A DNA stretch of 64,000 nucleotides from Vibrio tubiashii (GCF_028551255.1 NZ_CP117029.1:1736001-1800000), one strand, 5' to 3'; numbered from the stretch's first letter, positions 55,136 to 64,000 are shown. The notes: generated from the sequence alone by a model not told the origin. Translations and numbers: made by a program.

Positions 55136-58100
55136 TTACCCCTCTGTAGCTAGCTCAAAGCGTTTCGATTTTTCAGTCACCTTAGCGAACGCAACATACG
55201 CCATAGGCACAATGAATAACGAGAAGAAAGTCCCCACCGTTAAGCCACCAACCAAAACTAAGCCAATGTTGGTACGTCCTAATGAACCTGGGCCATCCGC
55301 CAGTGCAAGTGGCAATGAACCAATAATCATCGTTAGTGAAGTCATTAGAATTGGACGTAAGCGAGATTTCGCACTCATAAGAGCCGATGTCATCGCACTG
55401 TAGCCCTCTTTACGCTTAATGTTGGCAAACTCGACAATCAAAATACCGTGCTTAGTGACTAGACCTACCAAGGTCAACAATCCAATCTTTGAATACAGGT
55501 TTAAGCTATGGCCAAACACACTTAATGTCAGTACTGCACCAACCAAACATAGCGGTACGGTAATTAAGATGATTAGCGGGTCGACAAAGCTTTCAAACTG
55601 CGCAGCCAGAATCAAGAAGATGAACACCAGTGCCAAGCCAAATAGGATCTGCATTCCTGCTTCAGATTCATTGAGCTCTTTAACCACACCGTTGTATTCG
55701 TAGTTTTGGCCCACTTTCAGCAGTTTTGGTAACTCGGCATCTATGTAAGCCTGAATATCACTTGCACTGAAACCTGGCATTAGATCAGCTGTAATTTCTG
55801 CTGCATCCTTACCACCATAAGTCTTAATGTTTGATTCCGCTGTCACTGGCTCAATCGAAACAAACTGAGACAATGGTAGTCTTTGACCCGAGTCAGAGCT
55901 TACGTACAGCTTATCTAGAACTTTGAAATCACCTAATGCCTGACGGTTTACCTGCACCTGAATTGGGTATGTAAAACCATCTTCTGCCTGTAAATCTGCT
56001 GCTTTTACGGAACCAAGGAAGGTAGAAATAGCGCTAGTGACATTGCCGTAGTCTACTCCTGACAGCACAATTGCATTACGATCAATGGAGAGGTCAAAAC
56101 GTAGCTGATCTCGGTGTGTCGAGTTGTCTACATTCGAAAGACCTTCATAGTTTTCCAGCAGCTCTACTACTTTCTCTGCGGTATCAGATAACGCATCTAA
56201 ATCACGGTTAACTGTGGTCAATTCAAGAACGAGATTGCTTGCTACATCTAGGTTATCCGCAGAGCGCACAGAGAAAGAAGTTGAATAGGCTGAAACCGTT
56301 TCACCCGCTTTAGCCATCATCTCTTGAATGATCTCATCAGCACTTTGGTCACGCTCTTCCCAAGATTTAAGTAGAACATGGTTGGTTGGCGCTGACTCGA
56401 TATAAGCTAGGTTTGCTTCAATCGCATCACTGTCTTTGAACACATTGTTTATCTGTTCGGCATTTTCCAGATCATAGAGACGACCTGCGCCCGCTGGACC
56501 ATGAGACGAGACTTCAATAAAGCCTGTATCTTCCGTCGGCAAAAGAACCTTTGGCATAAACCATACTGCAACACCTGATAAAACAATCAGAGCAGCCGTG
56601 CCACCCAGCACCATACGCGGACGTTTGAACCAAGCATTGAGATACAGCATGTACTTTTCAGTCATCGCATCTAACTTGGTTTCAACCCACTGGAACCACT
56701 TTGGTGACGTTGTCACCGATTTGAGCATGTAAGCGCTCATCATCGGAGATAACGTCAGCGCAACAAAGCCTGAGATGATCACAGATGCAGCAAGCGTATA
56801 AGCAAACTGCCTGAACAGATCTGCAGTTAAGCCAGACATTAAACCAATTGGAAGATAAACCACCGCAAGTGTTAACGTCATTGCGATAACTGGGAATACG
56901 ATCTCTTTACAGCTCTTCAGCGCTGCTTGAAACGGGGATAATCCCTCTTCAATGTGACGGTAACAGTTTTCTACAACGACAATCGCATCATCGACAACCA
57001 ACCCGATCGCAAGGATGATCGCGAGAATGGTCAATACATTAATACTGAAACCAAGCATTGCCATAACCGCAAATACACCAATCACACATACAGGAATGGT
57101 AATCAGGGGAATCGCCGCTACACGCAGCGAGCCAAGGAAGAGCACGACAATTGCGGAAACCAATACAATGGCTTCAACTAAAGTCATAAAACCTTGATCG
57201 ATCGCTTCTTCGATAAAGTCGGCCTGATTGTAGACCATCTTCATCTCGATACCTTCTGGTATCTGCATCGTTTCCATTGCCGCTTTAACACGATTAGCCA
57301 CCGTCACTGGGTTTTCAGTTTTAAGCGGTAATACTTGCAGAGACATCGCCATGTCGCCATCGACGTTAAGCATACTTGGCTCTAGGCTTTCTTCACCCAT
57401 TTGGATGTCAGCAATGTCGCTAACACGAATGATTTTGCCATTATCAACACGCAGTACAAGATCGCGAACATCTTCAATGGTAGTAACTTGATTGACTGGG
57501 TTAATGGAGAAGTCACGCACTTCGCCTTTAATCGTACCAGCAGTAAAAGTTGCGTTATAGGTGCTTAGCGTTCCAACCACATCGGATGCACTGACATTCA
57601 GTGCCGCCATGCGCTCTGGCTGCAACCACACTCGAATTGCGCGGCTCGAACCACCATAAGGCCCCCAGACTCCGCCAACGCCTAGAACATTCTTGAACTG
57701 TGGCGAGATTTGCTGATTGATGAAGTCAAACATCTCTTGTTTGTCCATCGAGCCATTATTGACAAACGTAATGATGTTACTTGGCATTGAAGTATCAGAT
57801 GAGTCATCTGTCACCGTTGGTTTGTCTGTCATCGCAGGCGGAAAATCAGAGATTCCATCTACCTTGCTACGCAGGTTGTTCATCAAACTCGCGTATTCAA
57901 CGTCACTAATGCCGTCTTCGAATTGAATCTTTAAAGAACAACTTCCCTCTTGGCAGTCGGTTGTCATCGTTTTGATTTTGTCTAACCCAGTAACAGCAGT
58001 AATAAGTTCTTCCGCTACGTTTTGCGACATGAACTCAGCACTCGCTCCTGTGATTGAAGCGCTCACCGTGACAGAGGCCGTTTGACGCTCAGGAAAGTAC

Positions 58101-58204
58101 TGAATAGCCAGTTTCTGGTAAGAGACGATACCAAGTAACACAATCGCGATACTTAGCACCGAAGCAAGTACCGGATGCTTGATACATATTTCAGGCAGCT
58201 TCAT
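55136..58204 (-). CDS. RND multidrug efflux pump, inner-membrane subunit
   Basis: A 1022-residue HAE-type RND transporter with twelve helices and two large periplasmic loops. TM1 starts near residue 13 (VLASVLSIAIVLLGIVSY); the proton-relay aspartates are in GLVVDDAIVVVEN near 400; the C-terminal block has GLLTLVGLVTKHGILIVEFAN. It overlaps the fusion-protein gene by 14 bases. No outer-membrane channel gene is in the cluster, so it presumably uses a general TolC. Likely substrates (bile salts, detergents, drugs) are by analogy with Vibrio Vex pumps. Confidence 0.93.
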   Translation of the reverse strand: MKLPEICIKHPVLASVLSIAIVLLGIVSYQKLAIQYFPERQTASVTVSASITGASAEFMSQNVAEELITAVTGLDKIKTMTTDCQEGSCSLKIQFEDGISDVEYASLMNNLRSKVDGISDFPPAMTDKPTVTDDSSDTSMPSNIITFVNNGSMDKQEMFDFINQQISPQFKNVLGVGGVWGPYGGSSRAIRVWLQPERMAALNVSASDVVGTLSTYNATFTAGTIKGEVRDFSINPVNQVTTIEDVRDLVLRVDNGKIIRVSDIADIQMGEESLEPSMLNVDGDMAMSLQVLPLKTENPVTVANRVKAAMETMQIPEGIEMKMVYNQADFIEEAIDQGFMTLVEAIVLVSAIVVLFLGSLRVAAIPLITIPVCVIGVFAVMAMLGFSINVLTILAIILAIGLVVDDAIVVVENCYRHIEEGLSPFQAALKSCKEIVFPVIAMTLTLAVVYLPIGLMSGLTADLFRQFAYTLAASVIISGFVALTLSPMMSAYMLKSVTTSPKWFQWVETKLDAMTEKYMLYLNAWFKRPRMVLGGTAALIVLSGVAVWFMPKVLLPTEDTGFIEVSSHGPAGAGRLYDLENAEQINNVFKDSDAIEANLAYIESAPTNHVLLKSWEERDQSADEIIQEMMAKAGETVSAYSTSFSVRSADNLDVASNLVLELTTVNRDLDALSDTAEKVVELLENYEGLSNVDNSTHRDQLRFDLSIDRNAIVLSGVDYGNVTSAISTFLGSVKAADLQAEDGFTYPIQVQVNRQALGDFKVLDKLYVSSDSGQRLPLSQFVSIEPVTAESNIKTYGGKDAAEITADLMPGFSASDIQAYIDAELPKLLKVGQNYEYNGVVKELNESEAGMQILFGLALVFIFLILAAQFESFVDPLIILITVPLCLVGAVLTLSVFGHSLNLYSKIGLLTLVGLVTKHGILIVEFANIKRKEGYSAMTSALMSAKSRLRPILMTSLTMIIGSLPLALADGPGSLGRTNIGLVLVGGLTVGTFFSLFIVPMAYVAFAKVTEKSKRFELATEG

Positions 58205-59381
58205 TCGTTACCTCCGTCGACTTGTCCGCTTTAGGCTCGGCGATTTTGCTTGCTTCTTTGTTAGGCGTTTCAGCAACTGGCTTTACCTGCTGTTCTTTCT
58301 TCTCAGGCTGAGCCGGTAAGGTTCTCGCTGGCAAAGTCACGGGAGACTTGGTTTGCTGAACAGCCACTTGAACATCTTGATGTAGATTTTGACGACCAGT
58401 GACAACAACACGCTCTCCAGCATTTAATCCAGACACGATCACAACGTAGCCGTCATTGGTGTTTTGCCCTAGCTCAACTGAACGCTTGGTTGCTTTGTTG
58501 TCTTCAATAACCCAAACAAATCGCTGATCACCTGACGTATCTACTGCAGTTTGAGAGACCACCACATCATCTGACGCCTCTCCGACACTTTGCGATACCT
58601 TAGCGAACATTCCTGGTACCAGTTTGTTATCACTGTTATCTAAGTGAGCATGGACCTCGACTCGACCTGAGTTCTCATCAACTAAAGGCGCAATATAGTC
58701 GACCGTACCGGTAAACTCTGTTTCACCATAAGCATCCACTTTTACCGACACTTGCTGACCAAGTTGAGCTTTGCCGACCTCTGCCTGAGAAATTGAGTAG
58801 TGCACTTCTACCGGATCAAGCTTGATAAGGCTAACCAAAGCTGTCGCAGCTTCAACGCGGCTTCCTACTGAATGGGTAAAGTTAGTGAGTTGCCCGTCAA
58901 AGGGTGCAACAAGTTGGTAGTTTTGTAGGTCAGTTTTCTTTTGACTGAAATCCGCTTTTGCCAAACTTGCTTGCTGCTTTAGCTCTTCAACATCTTGAGC
59001 TGACATTGAGTCTGGTTGTTTCTTTAATAAAGCTAAAACACGAGCAAGTTTTGATTCAGCGAGCGCCAACGAGCTTTCTGCTTTGTCTAATTCAGCTTTC
59101 GCTTGCGAGTCATCAAGTTGAGCAATGAGCTCCCCTTTCTTAACCACATCGCCGTCATTGAAGTTGAGTTGCTTTAATTTTTCGCCAGCACTAAATGTTA
59201 ATGCTGCGGAGTCTGTCGCTTTCAGCTTACCGACTTCTTCAATACTAGAAGCGGTCATTTGTTGCTTCGCGATCTCGATGGTAACAGGGACACTTTCCAT
59301 AGTCTCTGCAAAAGCAGTTGAACCGATAATAGTGGTGCCAATACAGAAAATAGACAGGGATAAAGTCTTAGTATTTTTCAT
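58191..59381 (-). CDS. RND efflux periplasmic adaptor (membrane fusion protein)
   Basis: A 396-residue protein with signal peptide (MKNTKTLSLSIFCIGTTIIG, then STAFA) and no lipobox cysteine. The lipoyl-like halves flank a helical hairpin (about 105-165, AELDKAESSLALAESKLARVLALLKKQ), followed by beta-barrel and membrane-proximal domains. The C-terminal 60 residues are Pro/Lys/Glu-rich. It is first in the pump operon; its promoter must lie in 59382-59524, just downstream of the copy B regulator pair. Confidence 0.92.
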   Translation of the reverse strand: MKNTKTLSLSIFCIGTTIIGSTAFAETMESVPVTIEIAKQQMTASSIEEVGKLKATDSAALTFSAGEKLKQLNFNDGDVVKKGELIAQLDDSQAKAELDKAESSLALAESKLARVLALLKKQPDSMSAQDVEELKQQASLAKADFSQKKTDLQNYQLVAPFDGQLTNFTHSVGSRVEAATALVSLIKLDPVEVHYSISQAEVGKAQLGQQVSVKVDAYGETEFTGTVDYIAPLVDENSGRVEVHAHLDNSDNKLVPGMFAKVSQSVGEASDDVVVSQTAVDTSGDQRFVWVIEDNKATKRSVELGQNTNDGYVVIVSGLNAGERVVVTGRQNLHQDVQVAVQQTKSPVTLPARTLPAQPEKKEQQVKPVAETPNKEASKIAEPKADKSTEVTNEAA

Positions 59382-59524
59382 AGTGCGACTCTGATTGATG
59401 GAAGTTGTCGCTTGTTATACCTAAGATTTTTCTGACAAAGTTATCGTTTTGTCAGCCAGAGAATGATTAATCCTTAACGAACCTTAAGAAAAATCAAACC
59501 TTTGATTTTAAATGATTTATATAC

Positions 59525-59558
59525 AAAAAAGCCGCAGCACCTTGCAAAGTACTACGGC
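59525..59558 (-). terminator. Terminator between regulator pair B and the efflux operon
   Basis: On the minus strand GCCGTAGTAC pairs imperfectly with GTGCTGCGGC around TTTGCAAG, and TTTTTT follows. It lies 23 bases past the stop at 59581, so pair B and the pump operon are probably separate transcripts. Confidence 0.8.
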
Positions 59559-59580
59559 GATTTAAAACTGATTAATGACG

Positions 59581-60030
59581 TTATTCAGCGTACTTTGAAA
59601 ACAAGTATGAGTACCTAGGAGCCACCAAAATAACTTGGTCCTGCGAATAGGGAATCATTTTAAGCTCTTCTAACGAATGCATGCCACGCTGTGAAAACAT
59701 CGTTTCCAATAGAGATACTTTTTGCGAAGAAGGCAGGACTTGTTCCGATGTGGTTGGCATCAGTGAAAGCCCATAGCGGGTAAAGTGGTATTCTCCCGCC
59801 GAGTTAAAGCCGACATCTCCCTCCGTCAAAAAGAACATCTCGTACTGACCAGATCGTTTGAGATTAATTGCCGACTTCATCTTAATGATGTGAGTATTGT
59901 CATCCGATTTAACCAGTAGACTGGTATCACTTTGCAACGCTTGAGCGATAGTTGGCGAGTTTACTACACCAGCCAAAACTCCAATAAATAAGCCTGAAGC
60001 AATACTGGCCGCTAGAATTTTCTTATTCAC
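59581..60030 (-). CDS. ToxS/VtrC-like small membrane partner, copy B
   Basis: A 149-residue protein from GTG 60030, sharing GTGAATAA with the end of its ToxR-like partner, exactly as copy A does. One N-terminal membrane helix (about 4-25) and a periplasmic domain. It is clearly homologous to copy A but diverged. The probable role is chaperone or ligand-binding partner of the adjacent regulator. Confidence 0.7.
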   Translation of the reverse strand: MNKKILAASIASGLFIGVLAGVVNSPTIAQALQSDTSLLVKSDDNTHIIKMKSAINLKRSGQYEMFFLTEGDVGFNSAGEYHFTRYGLSLMPTTSEQVLPSSQKVSLLETMFSQRGMHSLEELKMIPYSQDQVILVAPRYSYLFSKYAE

Positions 60031-60673
60031 AATCCACCTCCACTTCAGAAGGAATAAAGCTGATTGAATTCCCCTCTTGATCGACCAAGATGGTTTGGTT
60101 TTCAGAAGTAAAAGCGCGAACGTTGTTCATCACTAGTGACTTGTCACTACCAGGTTGAGGGATAACGCAGCCAACATATCGGCTCTCTTGATAATCAGCC
60201 TCTACCCATGGCGTGCTCAACCAACTATAAGCCGTAAAACCGACTGCCGCACTAAGTGTAAAGGCAATGAGGTAAGCCGTATTATTGCGTTTAAGCTGCT
60301 TTGGTTCGCTGGGGCTCGACTCTCGGGTAATAAGCGGAGAATCGATTTCTTGCGGTTGGTAGCTTTCTACATGGCCATTAAACTGATAGCCGACACCGCG
60401 GACTGTGGTAATAATTTCACCACCGCGGTCTTCTAATGCTTTACGACAAGTCGATACCGCATGGAGTAAGCTACTTTCCTCTACCACCACGCCTTTCTTG
60501 TACCAAATTTCATCGAGAAGCTGAGCCTTTGAGAGTGGCTTATGAGGATGCTCAATCATAAACTGCAACAGAGCAACTTCGTTGCTGCCAAGAGCGACTT
60601 TGATACCACTGTCTCGCTCTTCTAACGTCCCCGTTAAAGCGTTAAGAATGTATTTATTGTTTATCAACAACAT
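60023..60673 (-). CDS. ToxR-like membrane-bound transcriptional regulator, copy B
   Basis: A 216-residue protein paralogous to copy A: the same opening (MLLIN, then ILN), the same winged-helix landmarks (SSLLHAVSTCRKALEDRGGEI, VRGVGYQFNG), a membrane helix at about 132-151 and a periplasmic domain with C169 and C215, again 46 residues apart and again ending Cys-Glu. It lies upstream of the efflux operon on the same strand, in the position expected of a local activator. Confidence 0.83.
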   Translation of the reverse strand: MLLINNKYILNALTGTLEERDSGIKVALGSNEVALLQFMIEHPHKPLSKAQLLDEIWYKKGVVVEESSLLHAVSTCRKALEDRGGEIITTVRGVGYQFNGHVESYQPQEIDSPLITRESSPSEPKQLKRNNTAYLIAFTLSAAVGFTAYSWLSTPWVEADYQESRYVGCVIPQPGSDKSLVMNNVRAFTSENQTILVDQEGNSISFIPSEVEVDCE

Positions 60674-60731
60674 AGGTAATAATCTGAATTCTTTATATTA
60701 TTACCTTAACCATATCTTAAAATTCATAAAA

Positions 60732-60759
60732 TGGAAGAGCCCAGCGTAATGCTGAGCTC
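60732..60759 (-). terminator. Hairpin after the DUF2931 gene
   Basis: GAGCCCAGC (60737-60745) pairs with GCTGAGCTC (60751-60759) with one mismatch. On the minus strand TTCCATTTT follows, so it is a moderate terminator for the T6SS module. Confidence 0.65.
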
Positions 60760-60765
60760 TGTTGT

Positions 60766-61497
60766 TTAATTTAACTCGGTGATTTCGTAGTTGGAATAAA
60801 CCTTGTTAACTTTGTCCCATGGGATCGGGTCTAAAATCACGTTGGCTTGCTCTGCTCTATCAGCAATTCTCGCGCTATAGTTAGCTTTGTAAATTTCGGC
60901 ATTGTTACCACGCGAGTCTGCTTCAAGCTCAGCATCTGGCATTAGTTCTGTTACATATTTATACTCGCCACAGCCATCTAACCAAACCTTAGTGTTTCCA
61001 TTAGGTAAGAATCCAAAAACAATGTCACTTTGATAGCAGTCTAGGATCGCGCCATCCCATGTGGTCATTTTCCGTTTTGTAACCATCGCTGCTTTGACCT
61101 CTTTAGTTAAGTCAAATTTAGTCACAAAGAATCTTGTATTGCTTATCGATGCCCAATATACAAAGACGCTGTCTGGCAGTGTTTGAGTCCCAGCCACTTG
61201 CGGTAAAACCCCTACTGCCGAACCCAACGGAATTCCAAAACCATTATAATTTGGTAACTTATCTAAAACTCTATCTAGCTCCGTCCTGCGAATAAAGTGG
61301 AGATCGTTGTGAACAAATGAGGTCCAGTCAGCATCATTGTTAACACCATAAGCTTTCGTCACCTTTGCTGGATAAAGTGAAGACATGGCGTAACCAATGC
61401 GCCATTTAGGCATATCTTCAGGAACACTAGGTACTTTTGCGAATGCGTTGGAAACGACCGGAACTACCAATAGTAGTGTGGCTATTAATTGCTTCAT
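60766..61497 (-). CDS. DUF2931 protein, presumed immunity partner of the lipase effector
   Basis: A 243-residue protein from ATG 61497, which has GGAAAG upstream and follows the effector stop by one base; the longer frame adds a basic leader that hides the signal. The signal peptide (MKQLIATLLLVVPVVSNAFA) has no lipobox cysteine, so it should be a soluble periplasmic protein rather than the lipoprotein often seen. WRIGYAMSSLYPAKV and VFVYWASI are DUF2931 landmarks. Genes of this family sit next to T6SS phospholipase effectors, where they are thought to neutralise the toxin in the periplasm; the link here is by position. Confidence 0.8.
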   Translation of the reverse strand: MKQLIATLLLVVPVVSNAFAKVPSVPEDMPKWRIGYAMSSLYPAKVTKAYGVNNDADWTSFVHNDLHFIRRTELDRVLDKLPNYNGFGIPLGSAVGVLPQVAGTQTLPDSVFVYWASISNTRFFVTKFDLTKEVKAAMVTKRKMTTWDGAILDCYQSDIVFGFLPNGNTKVWLDGCGEYKYVTELMPDAELEADSRGNNAEIYKANYSARIADRAEQANVILDPIPWDKVNKVYSNYEITELN

Positions 61498-61498
61498 C

Positions 61499-63571
61499 TT
61501 AGCTTTCCTTTTTGCATTCAAATATTTCTCGCACAAACGTATCACCATGCTCGTGTGGTTTGTTCGCGATAGAACAATCTGAAGAATGGTGAATTAAGTT
61601 CGCTTTCATAAGGCTAACCATGATAGAGCTATCTTTCACATCTTCAATATTACTAACATCAAGCTCGCTTAAAAGCTCTCCACTTTTGGCTGCAGATAAC
61701 GCTTTTTTGCAAAACTTTCCAAAGTCATAATTACCAACGGTTTGCGGTACTGAGTAATAGCTATCCCCTTCTTCATTCCAAACCCCGCCTTGTTTATCAT
61801 CTAGGGGGACTTTCGCATGTTCAGCAAACCCAAACATAACGCGAAGATACAATCGTGATAAGTCCCCTTCTACCACGCGTTTTTTCTGCAGAGTACCTTC
61901 CAAATAGGTTTGATCATTACGTCCTTGATTAACCGTTCTATAGCCGACAATATAATCATCTTTATTCCAACCTAAAGACACTTCGTGGTCGATGACTTCT
62001 TTGAATTTTTCATCTAGCGACGCCTTCACCTTATCGTAGTTCCAACGTCCAACATCTCGCCTTAATCTTTTAACTGGTTTTACTTCTAGGAGCGGTAACA
62101 AATATCTATCCTGTGTCTGACCACCGACAGTGTCATAAGCTATCGTAGACTGGTAGCCACCTCCAAGATCAGAGTGCGCTCCGGGGACGACATATTCTTT
62201 GAACTTACAGCTTGTATTTACCTTGTTTAGGCAAAAGTTATATCTATATTCGGTCTTCTTATGCGCTGTAAGATGGACGACGTTTTCAATGCGACTCGGC
62301 TCTAACCAAAGCCTTACGTCACCGTTATCATCGTTATGAGGAGTAAAATCGCCGCTAAATGGGTCAAAAATAGCAGCAACAGTGTCAAAAACACCAACAA
62401 ACTTTATACAACACGATTCGTTGCTATCCCAATCATAACCCGATTTCAAAGCAATTGAATTGGACTTACATGCCTCAGTAAACTTAGTTGCGAATAGGCC
62501 TTTTTCACCATCTATTATGACATTTGTAAAATGCCTTGCCGCTGCTGCACCTCTACTAAACCCAAAGACATCGAGTTCCAATTTGGATATACCATCAGCC
62601 ATAGCTTCCACATAAGCACGAGATTGACGAATCTGATTGAGGTTATCGCACAGTGCACTTATTCCAGTCTCAACTTTTGCTACTACACCATAATCACCTG
62701 TTCCGAATGCTTGCCCTGGAACTACGGACTCATCTGCTGGCTTAGTATTATCAACGTCATTGCCTGTACCAATACCTGTAACGTATTCGGGATGAACAAA
62801 TGTTCGGCTTTCTTCCAAGTATTCGTCCCTCAAATACAAATCATGTAGTTTCTGGATGTTCGTCAGCTCGTTGGCAGCACTTCCATCGACTGCAAAATCT
62901 TCTTCCCAAAAGAAATGAAACTTCTCATCTTCTGGAAACTTGAACATATCGCTAGGCCACTCGGTCACAGCCTTATGTTTATTAGCCGCATGTTTGTTGC
63001 GCCATTTCGTATAATACTTATCTAACTGGCTCTTACCCCATTGAGCGCTGTAAGTATTATTGCCTGTCCCATCAAAAAACATCCCTACGCGTAGAGTAAT
63101 AAAATTGAAGCCTTTTACTTTAAGTACATAACTCTTATCTGCGACGAGTTTAAATGTATCGGCTTTTCCTTGTTGGTGGCGTGTAGGTAATGCTTGATCT
63201 TCGGTTAGTTCAGTTAGATCCCCTGCTGTAACCTCAAAGAAAGTGGGTTTGGAATTTTTATGTCCTTGATATTCATTGGCAAAGTCTTTAGTAGGATTAC
63301 CTTCAGAGTTTGGCTTGCGCTCGTTCCCTTGAGATTCGATTAACCAAGACTTACTGTCTAGCTTCAGCGTGACTTCACCTGGACAGATATCTTCTACAAG
63401 GATTGGGGAATCACCCAAAGTAATGGGGTACTCATTGCAAGCTCCATCAATGAGAACACCACTAACGCCTTGGAACGGTTTATTAAATTCATCCCTTACT
63501 TGTACTTCAATCCAGTGTGTTTTCTTCTCACATGGAGTGCAATAAGGGCTAGCTCCGGTGGCGCTGCTCAT
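61499..63571 (-). CDS. Tle1-family (DUF2235) T6SS phospholipase effector
   Basis: A 690-residue protein from ATG 63571 (the DUF4123-like gene's TGA overlaps it as ATGA). An N-terminal domain (about 1-80, starting ASPYCTPCEKKTHWIEVQV) resembles a loading domain of Vibrio T6SS effectors. The DUF2235 hydrolase core has GMFFDGTGNN (about 163-172), the nucleophile elbow GFSRG (Ser339), FVGVFDTV with the likely acid, and GAHSDLGGGY with the histidine, the full Tle1 triad set. Such effectors hydrolyse phospholipids in rival cells. It is probably carried by a VgrG encoded just outside the right edge. Confidence 0.85.
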   Translation of the reverse strand: MSSATGASPYCTPCEKKTHWIEVQVRDEFNKPFQGVSGVLIDGACNEYPITLGDSPILVEDICPGEVTLKLDSKSWLIESQGNERKPNSEGNPTKDFANEYQGHKNSKPTFFEVTAGDLTELTEDQALPTRHQQGKADTFKLVADKSYVLKVKGFNFITLRVGMFFDGTGNNTYSAQWGKSQLDKYYTKWRNKHAANKHKAVTEWPSDMFKFPEDEKFHFFWEEDFAVDGSAANELTNIQKLHDLYLRDEYLEESRTFVHPEYVTGIGTGNDVDNTKPADESVVPGQAFGTGDYGVVAKVETGISALCDNLNQIRQSRAYVEAMADGISKLELDVFGFSRGAAAARHFTNVIIDGEKGLFATKFTEACKSNSIALKSGYDWDSNESCCIKFVGVFDTVAAIFDPFSGDFTPHNDDNGDVRLWLEPSRIENVVHLTAHKKTEYRYNFCLNKVNTSCKFKEYVVPGAHSDLGGGYQSTIAYDTVGGQTQDRYLLPLLEVKPVKRLRRDVGRWNYDKVKASLDEKFKEVIDHEVSLGWNKDDYIVGYRTVNQGRNDQTYLEGTLQKKRVVEGDLSRLYLRVMFGFAEHAKVPLDDKQGGVWNEEGDSYYSVPQTVGNYDFGKFCKKALSAAKSGELLSELDVSNIEDVKDSSIMVSLMKANLIHHSSDCSIANKPHEHGDTFVREIFECKKES

Positions 63572-64000
63572 ACCCAACTCTCCTTAATGGCTTCTAGCTC
63601 TTTTAGTTCTTCAAATGTTAAGTGGAAAGGAATAGAAAACTCTGAAATGTGAGTACCTGTAATTTTGGCCAGTTCAACCATTGCACCGTACTCTAACTTT
63701 TCAATTTTAAAGCCAACATCTATCCCTTTTTGTAGTGCTCCGACTAGGACGACTGATGGCGTATCTAGCTTTTCCATTAGTTGTGGAAACAGCTCCCACC
63801 ATCTTCTTTCTATCGCATGGGCATGAGCTTTAATGTTGTATAGCTCAGCTAGATGATGAGGCTGTATTTTCCACCAAGCTTCGCTTTGTGGCTTAAAGTC
63901 TGGTTTAGGTGTATTTGAAAACACTCTAATTTCATCGTCAAAAAAGGCAATTTCACTGATATTTCCCATAAAACTTGCCAACTCTCCCTCGTCCATAGCT
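63568..64000 (-). CDS. DUF4123-like T6SS adaptor, C-terminal part (5' end outside window)
   Basis: The frame is open from 63568 through the window edge, so the gene is cut at its 5' end. About 143 residues are visible and resemble the C-terminal part of DUF4123 adaptors (ASFMGNISEIAFFDDEIRVF near the visible start, then a helical tail). These adaptors load effectors onto VgrG. The TGA overlaps the effector ATG (ATGA), which supports the assignment; the match itself is weak, so it is tentative. Confidence 0.55.
   Translation of the reverse strand, partial: AMDEGELASFMGNISEIAFFDDEIRVFSNTPKPDFKPQSEAWWKIQPHHLAELYNIKAHAHAIERRWWELFPQLMEKLDTPSVVLVGALQKGIDVGFKIEKLEYGAMVELAKITGTHISEFSIPFHLTFEELKELEAIKESWV

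Overview
The window looks like a chromosomal segment of a Vibrio species (Vibrionaceae). The grounds are the norspermidine cluster (a fused diaminobutyrate aminotransferase/decarboxylase, carboxynorspermidine dehydrogenase and nspC), the long PurC form, the bcr-rsuA/radD neighbourhood, ToxR/ToxS-like membrane regulators, VtrC-like small partners and a type VI effector module. No species is claimed. Most of the window is ordinary housekeeping DNA, with accessory blocks at about 3.1-5.7 kb, 30-37 kb, 54-60.7 kb and 60.7-64 kb.

Layout, left. 1-3.1 kb holds an EamA transporter fragment, a glycerophosphodiesterase, sulA under a clear LexA box, and purC behind a palindromic PurR operator. 3.1-5.7 kb is an AT-rich insertion-like block with an ABC-type ATPase and a TOPRIM-like protein, closed by a stretch resembling the 3' end of a Vibrio integron attC site and followed by a long REP-like hairpin. 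5.8-12.3 kb has an EF-hand secreted protein, a LysR regulator, the YjjI/YjjW glycyl-radical pair, and a chemoreceptor carrying the amino-acid-binding dCache motif. 12.4-20.4 kb is gyrA, ubiG and nrdA-nrdB-yfaE, with candidate NrdR and DnaA sites before nrdA.

Middle. 20.4-29.5 kb holds a small unknown protein, a CinA-like protein with a degenerate active site, a DUF3943 outer-membrane protein, a GcvR-like ACT protein and the three norspermidine genes. 30-37.2 kb is a large LapA-type adhesin with a retention module, a TAAG cleavage site, six near-identical cadherin-like repeats and a type I secretion tail. Divergent from it are its probable TolC-like and OmpA-like partners. No ABC exporter, membrane fusion subunit, LapD or LapG gene is present here.

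Right. 37-53 kb has nhaA, an FtsX-type ABC transporter with a CrtC/AttH-like lipocalin, a MATE pump, an SDR/DUF2867 protein, DUF2913-bcr-rsuA, radD, and a PepSY protein with a PhoP/PhoQ-like two-component pair. 53-60.7 kb is the most distinctive part. An RND efflux operon has a ToxR-like/ToxS-like gene pair at each end; the two pairs are paralogous, use the same 8-nt GTGAATAA overlap, and keep two periplasmic cysteines exactly 46 residues apart. This suggests a duplicated membrane-embedded signal-sensing switch controlling one pump. 60.7-64 kb is an AT-rich type VI secretion auxiliary module: a DUF4123-like adaptor (cut by the window edge), a Tle1/DUF2235 phospholipase effector and a DUF2931 presumed immunity protein.
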